DNA of 64,000 bases, taken from positions 33,557,067-33,621,066 of the forward strand of contig NC_068365.1 of NCBI RefSeq assembly GCF_020536995.1. Direction: 5' to 3'. The position numbers and the translations under genes are program-made. The notes below the pieces were generated by a model. That model saw nothing but the letters and a program-made list of their open reading frames with translations, was not told the DNA's origin and did not search any database. The stretch's first letter is position 1; each line of letters starts with the position of its first letter. Below, piece after piece: positions 51,238 through 63,175 of this stretch. This DNA comes from Dreissena polymorpha (taxonomy: Eukaryota > Mollusca > Bivalvia > Myida > Dreissenidae).

Positions 51238-51465
51238 TGTGGTAAATTTACTGGTGTGTAACCGGAACAGTACGGCAGAGGCTAATCGATTGACCGGAAA
51301 CCAATGCAAATAATCGTCAGTCATACTGTAGCCTTATTACTAGACGGACGTCTACTTTTGTATCGTTGATCATCGTATGTGTTTTGTGTGTCTACGTTCC
51401 TGGCCTGAGGGATCCGGGAACAGATACAGCTTTATTTCAGGTAAGTACTATCAGTATTTACTTCA
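51238..51465 (+). repeat. 3' LTR (228 bp)
   Basis: Same length as the 5' LTR and differs at three positions (in the gattga(a/c)cgg, atc(c/g)tatgtg and tgg(a/c)ctgagg contexts). It is followed by the ATTC target duplication. The internal splice donor CAG|GTAAGT is retained at 51438-51446. Confidence 0.95.
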
Positions 51466-53585
51466 ATTCTTTTTCAAAATCAATGTACTCAACGTTTTGG
51501 TCAAAGAGCTTCATCAGGAGTAAAACATTTGTAATAAAGTAAAGGAAATATTCCATAACGAAATTTGCATTGTTGGTTCACCAAAAAAGATTGTGCAATA
51601 TCTGTTAAAATGTGTCAGGTAATCGGGAACAGAAGTGTAATTGTCATTGAGATGATCGGATGAAGAAGAGTCAATGAAACCGTGGCATCAGAATCTTAAA
51701 ACACTTAAATTTCAAATAATATATAAGTGAACTACAAATTAAACATGTTTTATCATTATGAGACATATTGATCTTTTAAGTCGAATAGTTAACATGTTAT
51801 TGTACCAAGTATTTTCAATTTGTTGAAATATATATGATCATCGAATTCATACGGATTTTCGATTGAATTAGTTCGTGTTTAAAAAATATCAAATCCACCA
51901 TTTATCCACGAACTTCTTCCATCATATTACAAAGTCCTGAACTATTGATAAGCCAAACCATTTTCCGTTCCTTGAAAACTAAATAAATAGAACATCAATG
52001 CATAAACCGAAGAACTAATCTATGTGCCATCCGTATACTAGTATTCAATTATACAGATGACCGGCGTGATTTAGCAAAACGAGTATGGTTATGGATTAGC
52101 GCGGAAAATGAACGGGTTTCTCGTTTGTATTTGTATATGGCTCGTTAATTTATTATTTCGCAATTCGACGTGTGTATTTTACTGCTATAAGATTTGGTGA
52201 AGCAGAAAGAACTTGCGATTATTCCATTCTCCAGTCCTAAATATTTTTGTAAACATAATACTATTTGTTCTACTTACAAAAAGCACGCTTTATTGATTTC
52301 AGTTCTAGTTTATTTCGGACGTGGCCCTTAAACGATCCGGTTCAATAGCTGGTGATGGATAGCGCAATGTTTACGGACGCCCTCCTGGTCATTTTGGGGA
52401 AAATGTAATTTCGGACTTGGGATTTTTTTTCGCGCCAAATGTCCACTGCTTTGAGAAAAACTCATTTAACACAACTTTAAAATTACTCAAATGAGGAGAA
52501 CAAAAATCATATTAATGATAATTAAGATATTTGTTAGATGCAATTGAAATAAAATTGTGATACAATAATCATCAAAATAATGTTTTTTTATTGGGATTTT
52601 TGTTATAATTCGGTTAGGGAGAGGGTCTGTTTAACGGACCAAACAGACCCGTTAAGCCAGACAAGGGCTTGGCTACGGAGGTTGATCACAATTGTACACT
52701 AAGGACATAAGAGCGACAAAACGATTATTTGTTTGCATTTATGTGTGAAAAAAAACCTGTCAATTACAAACAGCAATGCACTCTTGTCTTTGTGTAAATA
52801 TTTATACGGAAACAAACTTGCTTAGTTTAATAAGGATGATGATGATCATGACGATTTCAACGTATTTGAGAGTAGAGAATAATTAACTTCCTAAAGGTAT
52901 TAGTACGGTAAATATGGAAAAGATAGAAGGTTACAGCATACGGAAGGAAAAACGGTATTAAATGAACATTCTTATTTTGTCAATCTCATGTTCATTTTAC
53001 AAGATGCTACAGCAAAAGTATCTTTTTAACTTTAGAATTTATTTATTTACGACGAAGGAACCGAATTTTAAAACTATTAACAATACAAAATAAGATGACA
53101 GTTTTTTTACTAACACATCTGCGAAGATAAAAGAAATTGTTTATAAAATATAATATAATAAATTGAAAATTGTGTATGTTAAAATACTTGTTCTTATTTT
53201 CTCACCCCACCCAACATCGTTAAAAGAAAATAATGTTTGTATTGAATGTACAAAGAAAATTATGATATTGTTATGCATGAATAGATATCCCGTATTACAT
53301 ACATGGAGTCTGCCGAATTCTGGCAATTTCCTTCGTCGAATTTCTGAAAATTTCGCATTTTTCTAAGAGAGCTTTGAAAGCGTTTGGATAGTATGTCAAC
53401 AATAGACATTCTGACGTTGGTATGTTCACACGACGACGTCAACTTCCGCCAATTCGCAGTAAATAAGCAAGTGACGTCGCATTGGTAAAATTTAAATAAT
53501 CTTGATATTATTATATGACTTGGTATATAGAGGATATTTGTACATGTCAGTGTGAGATCGTTTGTTATTTCACGAGTGATCACGG
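51466..53585. other. Intergenic sequence right of the LTR element
   Basis: About 2.1 kb of AT-rich sequence; no gene, RNA or clear repeat recognised. Confidence 0.45.
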
Positions 53586-53587
53586 GT

Positions 53588-54523
53588 GTTTAGCGTGTGG
53601 CTATGATAATAATTAGTGAAAACATCATTTTGAATCAAAGGTGGTTAGCGTGAGGCTATGATATTAATTAGTGAAAACATCATTTTGAATGATAATTATA
53701 ATAATAATAATCTCTTTATTTTCCGAAGGTAACTCATAAAGACAACACATTGATACAAAGTCATGCAAACAGTTTAACAATTGCAATCTTATTTTCAATG
53801 AGGCATTCAAACAACTATGGTATGTATAATGCATTTTTACATTATAATGCAAACATGTAGACTTTTACGGACATAAGAGTACTGTAACAGTGTAATAGAA
53901 GTGTTATAAAAAGCAAGTATATTATATGAATTCTCTTTTATTATTAATTTCTCTTCCAATATTGAAATGGTCTCAATGTCTCAAGGAACAAATATTTAAT
54001 AACAGAAAGTATTTAAGAATATAAATGTATTGTTGATTACATTTTCCCATATGCACACACTCTAACGCACGCACGCACACACGCACACACCCACCTATAC
54101 ACACACACTTATACAATTACCATATCTTAATTAACACGACCAATAACAATAACAAAAAGTTAACAAAAACAGCCGCGTACATTATTGTACAAAGTCAGAG
54201 TTTAAAAACGTTATTTCTTAAAAGTTGACCCAGTATTTGTAAAAATATTGCAAGACATATACATTTCCAGAAAGGAAATTCATTTCTGCGTTGAATAAGA
54301 CCAAGATCGTGAAAATCGCTGCAAAATTGACGAATTAATGGCTGTTCAAAGCGATGCACCCCGTTTTCGGGTAATTTCGAGTTGGATACCTTGTTATATA
54401 TTTATATATTTGATATTGAATTTTTTTTCCAGAAAAGTTAATTGTTCGTTATAATATGATAATTTATCATTCAAAATGATGTTTTCACTAATAAATATCA
54501 TAGCAACACGCTAACCACCTTTG
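53588..54523. mobile_element. Foldback-like element with ~60-bp inverted arms
   Basis: Left arm 53636-53698 (caaaggtggttagcgtg..., tagtgaaaacatcattttga, atgataa) is the complement of the right arm 54464-54523 with few mismatches. The left arm is preceded by a 55-bp direct duplicate of itself (53588-53640). The inside has a cacacacgc microsatellite near 54060-54110 and no coding sequence. Confidence 0.72.
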
Positions 54524-54567
54524 TTTTGAATGATAAATAATAATATATAATATAATAAATGCATATA

Positions 54568-56110
54568 ATAAATGTGGCCTCTAGAGTGTTAACAAGATTT
54601 AACTAAAGCCATATAAAGGAAAAATGCCCCGCCCCTTTACAGCCATGTTTTTCAAGCAAAGGTTACCATTTTCAAACTCATCAAGGATATCATTGGGACA
54701 AATCTTCTGACAAAGTTTCATGATGATCGGAAAATAAACGTGACCTCTAGAGTGTTAACAAAGTTTTACTATAGCCATATAAGGAAAAATGCCCCCCCCC
54801 ACGGTGGCAATGTTTTTCAACCAACCGGCATCATTTTTGTAATAGTCCAAGATATTATTGGGATGAATCTTCTGACCGATTTTCTTGAAGATCGGACTAT
54901 AAATGTGGCCTCTAGAGTGTAAACAAGATTTAACTACAGCCATATATAGCCATATAAGGAAAAATGCCCCGCCCCTTGGAAGCCATGTTTTTCAAGCAAA
55001 CGTAACCATTTTCGAACTCATTCATGATATCAATAAGACAAATCTTCTGACCATATTTCATGAAGATTGGAAATAAAGGTGGCCTCTAGAGTGTTAAAAA
55101 GGTTTTACTATAGCCATATAAGGAAAAATGCCCCGCCACCTGGCGGCCATGTTTAAACCAAAGGGCATCATTTCTAAACTCGTCCAAGATATAATTGAGA
55201 TGAATCTTCTTACCAAGTTTCATGAAGATTGGACAATAAATGTGGCCTCTAGAGTGTTAACAAGATTTTACTATAGCCATATTTAGCCATATAAGGAAAA
55301 ATGCCCCGCCCCTTTGCAGCCATGTTTTTCAAGCAAAGATTACCATTTTCGAACTCATCCAAGATATCATTGGGACAAATCTTCTGACCAAGTTTCATGA
55401 TGATCGGAAAACAACCGGTATCATTTTGGAACTCGTCAAAGATATTATTGGGATGAATCTTCTGACCAAGTTTCATGAAGATTGGACAATAAATGTGGCC
55501 TTTAGAGTGTAAACAAGTTTTTACTATAGACATATAAGGAAAAATGCCCCGCCCCTTGGAAGCCATGTTTTTCAAGCTAAGGTTACCGTTTTCAAACTCA
55601 TCCAAGATATCATTGGGACAAATCTTCTGACCAAGTTTCATGAAGATCGGAAAATAAATGTGACCTCTAGAGTGTTAACAGGGTTTTACTATAGCCATAT
55701 AAGGAAAAATGCCCCGCCAGGGCGCCCCCCCTGGCGGCCATGTTTTTCAACCAACCGGCATCATTTTCGAACTCGTCCAAGAAATTATTAGGATGAATCA
55801 TCTGACCAAGTTTCATGAAGATCAGACAATAAATTTGGCCTCTAGAGTGTTAACAAGATTTTACTATAGCCATATATAACCATATAAGGAAAAATGCCCC
55901 GCCCCTTGGCAGCCATATTTTTCAAGAAAACTTAAAAAATTTCAAACTCATTCAAGATATCATTGAGACCAATCTTCTGACCAAATTTCATGAAGATTGG
56001 CCAATAAATGTGGACTATAGAGTTAACAAGGCAAATGTTGACGGCGCACGACGGACAAAAAGCGATCACAAAAGCTCACCATGAGCACGTTGTGCTCAGG
56101 TAAGCTAAAA
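54568..56110 (-). repeat. Long copy of the agctcacctgagcac repeat, inverted, about nine units
   Basis: The complement of the family at 2178 and 32484: the right end reads agctcaccatgagcacgttg, and units carry aaatgtggcctctagagtgt, ccatataaggaaaaatgccc, gccatgtttttcaa and tcttctgaccaagtttcatg. Non-coding. Confidence 0.82.
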
Positions 56111-56164
56111 AAAGCAACAGCCAACAACAAATACATTAATTGACTTTATACTGATTATACTTAC

Positions 56165-56440
56165 AGTCCATATTCCATTAAAATTTGATGTTTTTGTATA
56201 ACTATCACATTTTCGTCTAAAACGCTGATGAGAGTTCCGAATTCAAAAGGAAACAAAGCATTATGGAAGAATGTGTATGGGCCATTACTTGTTTTCGAGG
56301 TCGAATGGCAGGTTGTCGGAAAGTCATTTTTATAAATATTATAGCAGTAAGAAGCAAAGCGCTGAAGGCACTGAATTTGTTCGCTGTTGTATAATGTTAA
56401 ACGCAACTCAGTTTTTGAAATTATGTTATAGCTTTAATAT
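56165..56440 (-). other. Orphan open stretch ending in a splice donor
   Basis: About 90 codons without a stop on the - strand in AT-rich DNA, reading ...LRLTLYNSEQIQCLQRFASY, CYNIYKNDFPTTCHST, GPYTFFHNALFPFEFGTL and ISVLDENVIVIQKHQ, and ending GGACT|GTAAGT at 56165. No domain recognised. It could be an exon of an unknown gene or part of a decayed element. Confidence 0.25.
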
Positions 56441-58399
56441 CGCAAGTTTGAAATGACCACAACGCATTTAAATTTATAAAGAGTGTATTTAAACACAGGT
56501 TGAGATGTGTTGGTTTTTTTTTTCAAATCATTGAAACAGCTAATCAGTGTGCACAGGCTATTCTTATTTGACATGCATTAAGCCCTGTTCTCCCGGAAAG
56601 CAGCCAATATGTACAGGTTTCAATGATAAACACTAGACTGGCCAACATTGTCTTACAAACTGTTAAATACACACTATGTACTGTACCAGTGAGAACAGGC
56701 AGATGCGCTGTTTAAAGCAGACGCTTTTAGCATTCTGTCGTCTGTTAAATTTTACTGGAGTTATCCACACAGGCAGTCACGGGTTACGGTTCCTAGCGTA
56801 GCTAAGGCATACCGATTTGCAAAATTCGGTCTGCATTATTTGTGAGTTAACGCTCACAAATAAAAATATTGATCGTTAAACATTATTTTGTTCCGCTATT
56901 TGCGAGACGACTGTTCGCTATATGAAGGCAACACTTGTTAAATCAATTTATGCTTACTACTACAAAGGCGTTACTGATTGGATGACGTTTTGTAAATCAG
57001 TTTGATTTTGAGATCACATTATGTGACATATCTATTATTTTGTTTATTTAACATAAGTACTTAATCATAAAAAATTTATTGCTGCATAAGATAATAGAAT
57101 AGCAGTGTAAATAAAATCAAACGCAGCGATTGGATATTATATAACTGACTTTTTACTGTATGCACGCTTTTGAATATATGACACAATTTTTTTCAATATT
57201 AAATTGTAAAACATGCTGCAATATTTTCGGGCAATAATATCGTCTGCAAGTTTCGATTCTAGTCACATAAATCTCTGACAATCTAGGTTTTGATGTTAGC
57301 TTCATTACGAACAGCGTTTATTGATACTTTGTATACATCTTCACATTAGTGCAAATATGTTTAATAAAAGTTAAGTTGTTAATTTCTTATAAATGTATAA
57401 CTTGGTGTGAACGACAAATGCGATGTTAAGGTCAAAAGTACACTGTATCAGGGGTTCGTTTGCGCACGAAGCATTCATGAACTATGTGCAAAATTGATAA
57501 ATTGCTATACCAACCAGCTTTCTCCGACAAAGCTGATTGCCAACCATTGATTTTCACAGACATCTCCGTCAAATAATGAAGCCCGTATTTTCTGAATGTC
57601 TATAAGTACATCGGCTCGTCGGCTCACACAGGATGCCAAAACATCCTTTAGCTGTCCGGTTGTGTAGTGTTCGATGGTTGTATTCCCATTACCAGTGCGT
57701 GCAAGTTTGGTTGGTGGTCACCATACTGGATAGGTGGGGTTTCCTCCTAGTACTTCGGTTCTCCTGCCCACGCAGCACAAGTCCATACAGAAATTAAAAT
57801 TATTTTAGTAAAACACAAATGGAATTCGATAAAGCACCGGCGAGTGCGACCGAGTCTCAGGTAATTCCCGGGTGTCAGTTTCTTTCAATCATAAAAAGAG
57901 GGCAATTTTTAATAAGCCTTCGACTGCATTCAGGATACAGCATTTCGAAGACTGGACTTTGTGGACTATTTTATGGACTCATGCGACCTAGATATTGTTA
58001 AGATAAATATCCTGACTAAATTTCGTAGATATTGGACAAAACAGAAAAGGCCTTTAGAGTGTGAACGAGCTCAATGTGGACACCGCATGACAAACGACGA
58101 AGGACTTGGACTGACCACAATAGCTAAACAATGGTACAAAATTGTTTCCTTTAAAGAAATAGCATAAAATGTAAATATTTAATTAATAAATTCAAGTGAT
58201 CGAGGAATAATTCAGATTATGACCTACATTTTGTGTTGTTCTGATTACGCAAGTCATTCAGCTTGTGAAACCATAAAACTAGCAGTGCAATTAACTGAAA
58301 CATAATTTGAGGTATATCACATAATAGCCTTAGATAGCCTAAGGAAAGCCCATGCTCTCGATGTTAAGTATTTCTGTAAATGGTTGAATTTCAGTCACT
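56441..58399. other. Intergenic sequence
   Basis: Mostly AT-rich unique sequence. At 57505-57790 the - strand has a ~70-codon open run and, on the + strand, ggtggggtttcctcctagta followed by cttcggttctcctgcccac, a phrase like a dispersed repeat of marine invertebrates. No gene called. Confidence 0.35.
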
Positions 58400-59869
58400 T
58401 CAAAAATGGCTATTTATAAAACTGAAAAATGTTCTTAATAATGTATTTATTTACAACAATAACACATTTTTGAACTTCAAAGTACTTCACTATCATGACT
58501 TTTGGACTTTAAGTGAAAGTCACATTTTCTAAAAACATTCTTCCTTACAGAAACACAAGCCTCTTCAAAACACATTAATTTCAAGACATTACAATACAAT
58601 GTAATATAAATATAATCGTAACATTATCAATCATGCAAAATAAAAAATTTGTTCACTACATTTACAAATGTAATATACGAGTTTTTACATTAAATCAGCT
58701 ATTTTCAACACAGAAAATAAATGTTACATAAATTACACACACTCTCGATGTAAGGGTGTCAAAGTGAATTTACTACGAGACAGAAATCTATAGCAATTCC
58801 TGTTAGTTTATTGGCCAAGTGTTTACAGTTATTTAATCGGATTATGTAATCAAGTGTTTTTATTTATCAAAACAAATCTAAACCCACACTTTGAGAACTC
58901 AAACCTTGATTGACAACTGTCTACTAGTCAAGTATCCCAATTGCATTTTTGTACGAATCCGTGAACAAACAAAATGATCTAGTGTAACAATTTCCTATGT
59001 AACCAAGTCAAGACAAATAAGTATTGGATGACCTCCACTCTACAGGGTTAGTCTCCCCTGACGACATGCAATATATTGCTATATCAAGACCTCTTAAAAT
59101 CATGTTTCAGAAGTCTAAATATTAAGTTATTGAACATATAATTCTTTTTTCATTATTAACCCTAAACATGATTGAAATAACCTGACATTTACAATCTTTT
59201 GTCTAAGATAACATTATTTTAACAAAATATTTCAAGAAATGAATTTTTGATGGAAAAAAGACTATAACAAAACAACCAATATTAAAAAAGATAATAAAAA
59301 ATCAGTGAGTCAGTACTTTGCAAACTTACTTGAGAAATTTAAAGGCTTGGGAATATTGGTCAAGGTTTGGTTTATTCTGAAATAACATTGTCTGGATCAA
59401 ATTCTGCATATATTTATATCTTGACACATACACCCTTCCAATTATTAAACACTATTGAAGTTCATTTAAAGTATTTTCATCAAGATGCATACATTTCTGT
59501 ATTTTGCCAAATGTTATGTTATTCATAAGTTGATGCTTCAATGCTTCAATTTCATATCTAAACATAAACATTTCAATTATCAACAGCTAAAGCAAAGTTT
59601 TGTTTTGCACTTGTGCCAATTGTAGTTCGCAAAACTGAACTTTGTATTTCCAGGAGAACTTTACACCAACTTTACAAGTATGCACGACCCATAACACTTA
59701 AAGTTCATTTGGTAGATGTCATAAGTGACTAAGTGGCTTCAAGAGACTAATTAATCCTTTATCATAATTATTTATCACTAAATTTATTAGATCAGATTAC
59801 TAAAGAAAAACATAAAAGAAGCTGCCTCAAGCTGCCTTCATAGGGTCATGTGTCCAGTTCGATAGGAGT

Positions 59870-60075
59870 TTAACCCTTTGCATGCTGGGAAATTTGTCGT
59901 CTGCTAAAATGTCGTCTGCAGAAATTAGCATTTTCTTGGATTTTTTTGCAAAGAATACTATCAGAATAGCAAACAGTTTGGATCCAGATGAGACGCCACG
60001 TTCTGTGGCGTCTCATCTGGATCCAAACTGTTTGCAAAGGCCTTAAAAATTCGGTTCCCGCACTGAAAGGGTTAA
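59870..60075. mobile_element. Hairpin MITE with TTAACCCTTTG ends (copy 2)
   Basis: Same element as 21509-21736, without the loop duplication. The hairpin gcaaacagtttggatccag / ctggatccaaactgtttgc around gatgagacgccacgttctgt is perfect. The ends are TTAACCCTTTGCATGC and GCACTGAAAGGGTTAA. It lies in the presumed 3' UTR region of the sorting nexin gene. Confidence 0.78.
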
Positions 60076-60656
60076 GTCTGTTATGCTTCAAACTCGACAA
60101 AGTGGTTTTATATAAAAAAAATTGTGTTAGCATTCGTTTTTATGTGTTAAGTTAAAAAGCTTATTTACGAATTTTCCCATGATTCTTTATCAACGACAAA
60201 TCATTTAAAATATATTTCGTTTGCAGTTTCTTTAAGTTATAACATTCCCAACTACTTTTGGAATGTGTGACAACATTTTGGAAAACATTCAGTCAATATG
60301 CCAGTTTGTGGATAGATTCTATTTCATCAAACAAAGTGCCCAAACAAGTACATAACGCATTTTGCCAGAGAAAATATGGTTCTAGGTTGCATTCTTTTCA
60401 CAGCTTATTAGAAATTATGCTGTGTAATACAATATATCAAACATAATTGTTTGTGAATGATACTGTAACACTTACACTATCATGCCTATTAACTCACAGG
60501 GCAGTTTTATGTCTTCTTTATTACTTAAAACTATTAGTTTACATTTCGGTGGAGAAAAATAATCAATTTTGTAATAAAACCCCTTAAATAATTAACAATG
60601 TCACATTCACCTTATGCAAATGTAAAAAAGAAACAACAAGACTTATAACAAGCAAT

Positions 60657-60937
60657 ATAGTCCCCTACCGGCTCCACCATTGTCAGAAATTCCACCATTG
60701 TCAGAATTTTTTGTTTATTTGTTGCCATAGAAACCAGAATTTTTGACGTAGAAAAAAAATGAAATGACTTGCATAATGTCCATATTACCATCTATCCAGT
60801 TTTCAAGTTTCATGAAAAAAATTATTCAGAACTTTAAAAGTTATCGCAGGATCCAGAAAAGTGTGACTTACAGACTGACAGACAAAGCGCAAACCATAAG
60901 TCCCCTCCGGTGAAACCGGTAGTGGACAATAAATGAC
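60657..60937. mobile_element. Small element with GTCC(C/A)CTACCGG inverted ends
   Basis: Left end atagtcccctaccggctcca, right end ccggtgaaaccggtagtggac followed by aat. About 280 bp with a short direct repeat ccaccattgtcag near the left end. Non-coding. Confidence 0.5.
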
Positions 60938-62024
60938 ACAATAGACAACGACAAGGTTGTCTACATAAATTCATTTGTGGTATGTTTAAAAAAGGAAATA
61001 GAAACAGAATAAGAAAGGAAAATCAAACAGGTTAGTAAACAGTTTAAACTAAACAGTAAAGAAAATACAAATGTTTTGATTTAAATATCAAGAAACATCG
61101 AAGAAAATATTGCAGAAACTTATTGAATATATGAGAATATCGCTTAACAGAATTCTACACCTCTGATTGGTTTGAGAATTCAACAACTCAATTTCTTGTA
61201 TTGTTAAATAGTAACTGACTACAAACAGAATCAAGTCTTTAACACATTATACACAGCATCAAAAAGTAAGTTGACTAATGTATGTAATGTATGTTCATAA
61301 ATAAATGTTGAGTAAACATAATTTTGTAATAAATGATGCAGCTCTGAAATGGGGAATTTATAAATATAGGATGAGGGGCATTATACATGTTCAATTAAAA
61401 AATCCAATGCAATCAAGGGCTTTGCAATACACGTATTTAATAATAATGGTCCTTGCATTAAGAAATTGCCTATAAAAGCAAAAAGAGAAAATAATGAATC
61501 CCCAATGACTTTATTGAATTATATTTCCATTATTTTAAGAAAAATAAGAATATTGAAGCACCTTATTTCAACAAAGTCACATGCATTTCACTATTTTCAC
61601 ATGCACCTACATTATATAAAATGGCAAACTTCATTTTGAACATTAATATACAAAATGTATATAGAAAATCCGACAAAACATTATATCACAATAATACACA
61701 AAACAATATGTCCCTATACACAAAACAGTGACATTAAGAACAAATGTGGCCCAATGTTTTGTGCTACAGACAAGTTTTTGAAATTAAGTACAGTCAAACT
61801 TGAATTAAGTAATGCAAAAATATTTATACATATTCCAGACAAATACAGAATTTATAAAAAACGATTTTTGCAAAAATCTTTAGATTGATGACCTGTTATT
61901 TTTGTTAAATGTATTGCCCCAAACACAGGTTTTTAGGCCTTACTTAAAGTAACCTATTGTATTTGAGTTATAAAATGATACCACAAAGCTGTGTACATTT
62001 AGGCTGGGTGGGTGGGGTGAGAGG

Positions 62025-62130
62025 TTAGGTTGTTCTGATTTTGCCTGGCACATAGTTTTTATCTATAACTGGTTCTTGCAGGAACATGTGTAGACATTTC
62101 TCGTTCTGGGCCAACGGGTGTCCTGCCACC
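62025..62130 (-). CDS. SNX3: Sorting nexin 3/12, last coding exon
   Basis: Read on the - strand, the acceptor tgttgcag (62131-62138) is followed by G and 34 codons, then TAA at 62027-62025. The peptide starts VAGHPLAQNEKCLHMFLQ and ends IDKNYVPGKIRTT; human SNX3 ends VAGHPLAQNERCLHMFLQ with IDKSYTPSKIRHA, so the match is nearly residue for residue. SNX3/SNX12 are small PX-domain proteins that bind PI3P on early endosomes and work with retromer in recycling cargo such as Wntless. The PX domain itself is encoded by exons beyond 64000. SNX3 and SNX12 cannot be separated on this fragment; invertebrates usually have one gene for both. Confidence 0.93.
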
Positions 62131-62171
62131 CTGCAACACATGAAATTAATAAATAAAAATCATAGATAAAT

Positions 62172-63175
62172 AAGGGCTTTGTCACAGACAAAATGTATAC
62201 CCCCATGTGCGGCATTGACACAGACTATTTTGCATGCTGTCTTCACAAAACAAGAGAATCTAATTTATGGCGATTTTTAAGAATTATTATGCCATTATCA
62301 TTTAAAGCTATTTTGACCTTTGAACTCTTGAATTCTTTCACATAAAATGCCGTCCAATGACTGTGAACAAAATTAATGTACAAAGTCATTTTGAAATCTC
62401 ATAATGAATGACATGGTAATGGCCCGGACAAGATCATTTATATCCATCTTTGACCTTTGAACTAAAAGTGTCACCTTGACCTTGGATATATTGACGCAAT
62501 TCTTTCAAGCGACACACTGTCCAATAATGGTGAACAAATGTGCCCAATGATTTTAAAATCTCACAATGAACGACATAGTTATGGTCCGAAACAAGCTCAT
62601 TTATGGCAATTTTTGACCTTTGAACTCAAAATGTGACCTTGACCTTGGAGATATCGGCTTAATTATTTCATGCGACACACTGTCCAATGATGGTGAACAA
62701 ATGTGCGAAATGATTTTTAAATCTCACAATGAACGACATAGTTATGGCCCAAACAAGCTCATTTATGGCCATTTTTTACCTTTGAACTCAAAGTGTGGCC
62801 TTGACCTTGGAGATATCAACGTAATTCTTTAGTGTGACACCCCGTCCAATGATGATGAACAAATGTGCCAAATGATTTTAAAATCTTTCAATGAACGACA
62901 TAGTTATGGCCCAGACAAGCTTATTTATGGCCATTTTTGACCTTTGAACTCGAAAGTGTGGCTTTGACCTTGGAGATATCAACGTAATTCTTAAGTGCGA
63001 CATCCCGTCCAATGATGATGAACAAATGAGCCAAATGATTTTAAAATCTTTCAATGAATGACATATTTATGGCCCAGACAAGCTCATTTATGGCCATTTT
63101 TGACCTTTGAATGCAAAGTGTGACCTTGGAGATAACGACCTAGTTCTTTCGCGTGACACATCGTCCAATGATTTT
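62172..63175 (-). repeat. Interspersed element with six ~160-bp tandem units, in SNX intron
   Basis: Left end gggctttgtcacagacaaaa with atacccccatgtgcggcat is the complement of the right end of the 22015 element. Units carry gacctttgaactcaaagtgt, gaccttgaccttggagatat, acactgtccaatgatggtga and atgatttt-aaatctcaca near 62315, 62449, 62607, 62769, 62938 and 63098. It begins about 40 bp upstream (on the - strand) of the SNX exon's acceptor. Confidence 0.78.

Larger units (their letters stand above)
40637..51465 (+). mobile_element. LTR retroelement (Ty3/gypsy-like derivative) carrying a TatD-family nuclease ORF
   Basis: An LTR-class fossil of 10.8 kb. Its parts: 228-bp direct terminal repeats (TGTGG...TTCA) with three differences, ATTC duplicated at 40633-40636 and 51466-51469, a TGG primer-site-like start two bases after the left LTR, and a polypurine tract before the right LTR. 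ORFs run at 45544-47166, 47163-47969, 48456-49853 and 49872-50885. The first two are coiled-coil rich and gag-like in position; the tail of the second has short gypsy pol-like motifs; the third has a C2H2-like finger; the fourth is TatD-like. No reverse transcriptase is visible, so it looks non-autonomous. The high LTR identity points to a recent insertion. A DNA transposon sits in its leader. Outer structure is complete; the pol part is only a remnant. Confidence 0.9.
58400..62024 (-). other. Probable 3' UTR / downstream region of the sorting nexin gene
   Basis: About 3.6 kb of AT-rich sequence lying directly downstream (on the - strand) of the SNX3/12 stop codon. It has far fewer repeats than the rest of the window, only a hairpin MITE at 59870-60075 and a small element at 60657-60937, and no coding sequence that I recognise. 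A long 3' UTR is inferred from position; the polyadenylation site is not determined. Confidence 0.4.

Noticed and set aside
55249-55641. 130-codon frame ([19 protein letters not shown]...)
   Set aside because: It is a translation of the tandem units of the agctcacctgagcac repeat, inverted copy; same text appears in other frames elsewhere.
57505-57790. A 70-codon open run on the - strand (TGNGNTTIEHYTTGQLKD...)
   Set aside because: The region contains a gtttcctcc..acttcggttctcc phrase resembling a dispersed invertebrate repeat, and no start, splice sites or homologue were recognised.
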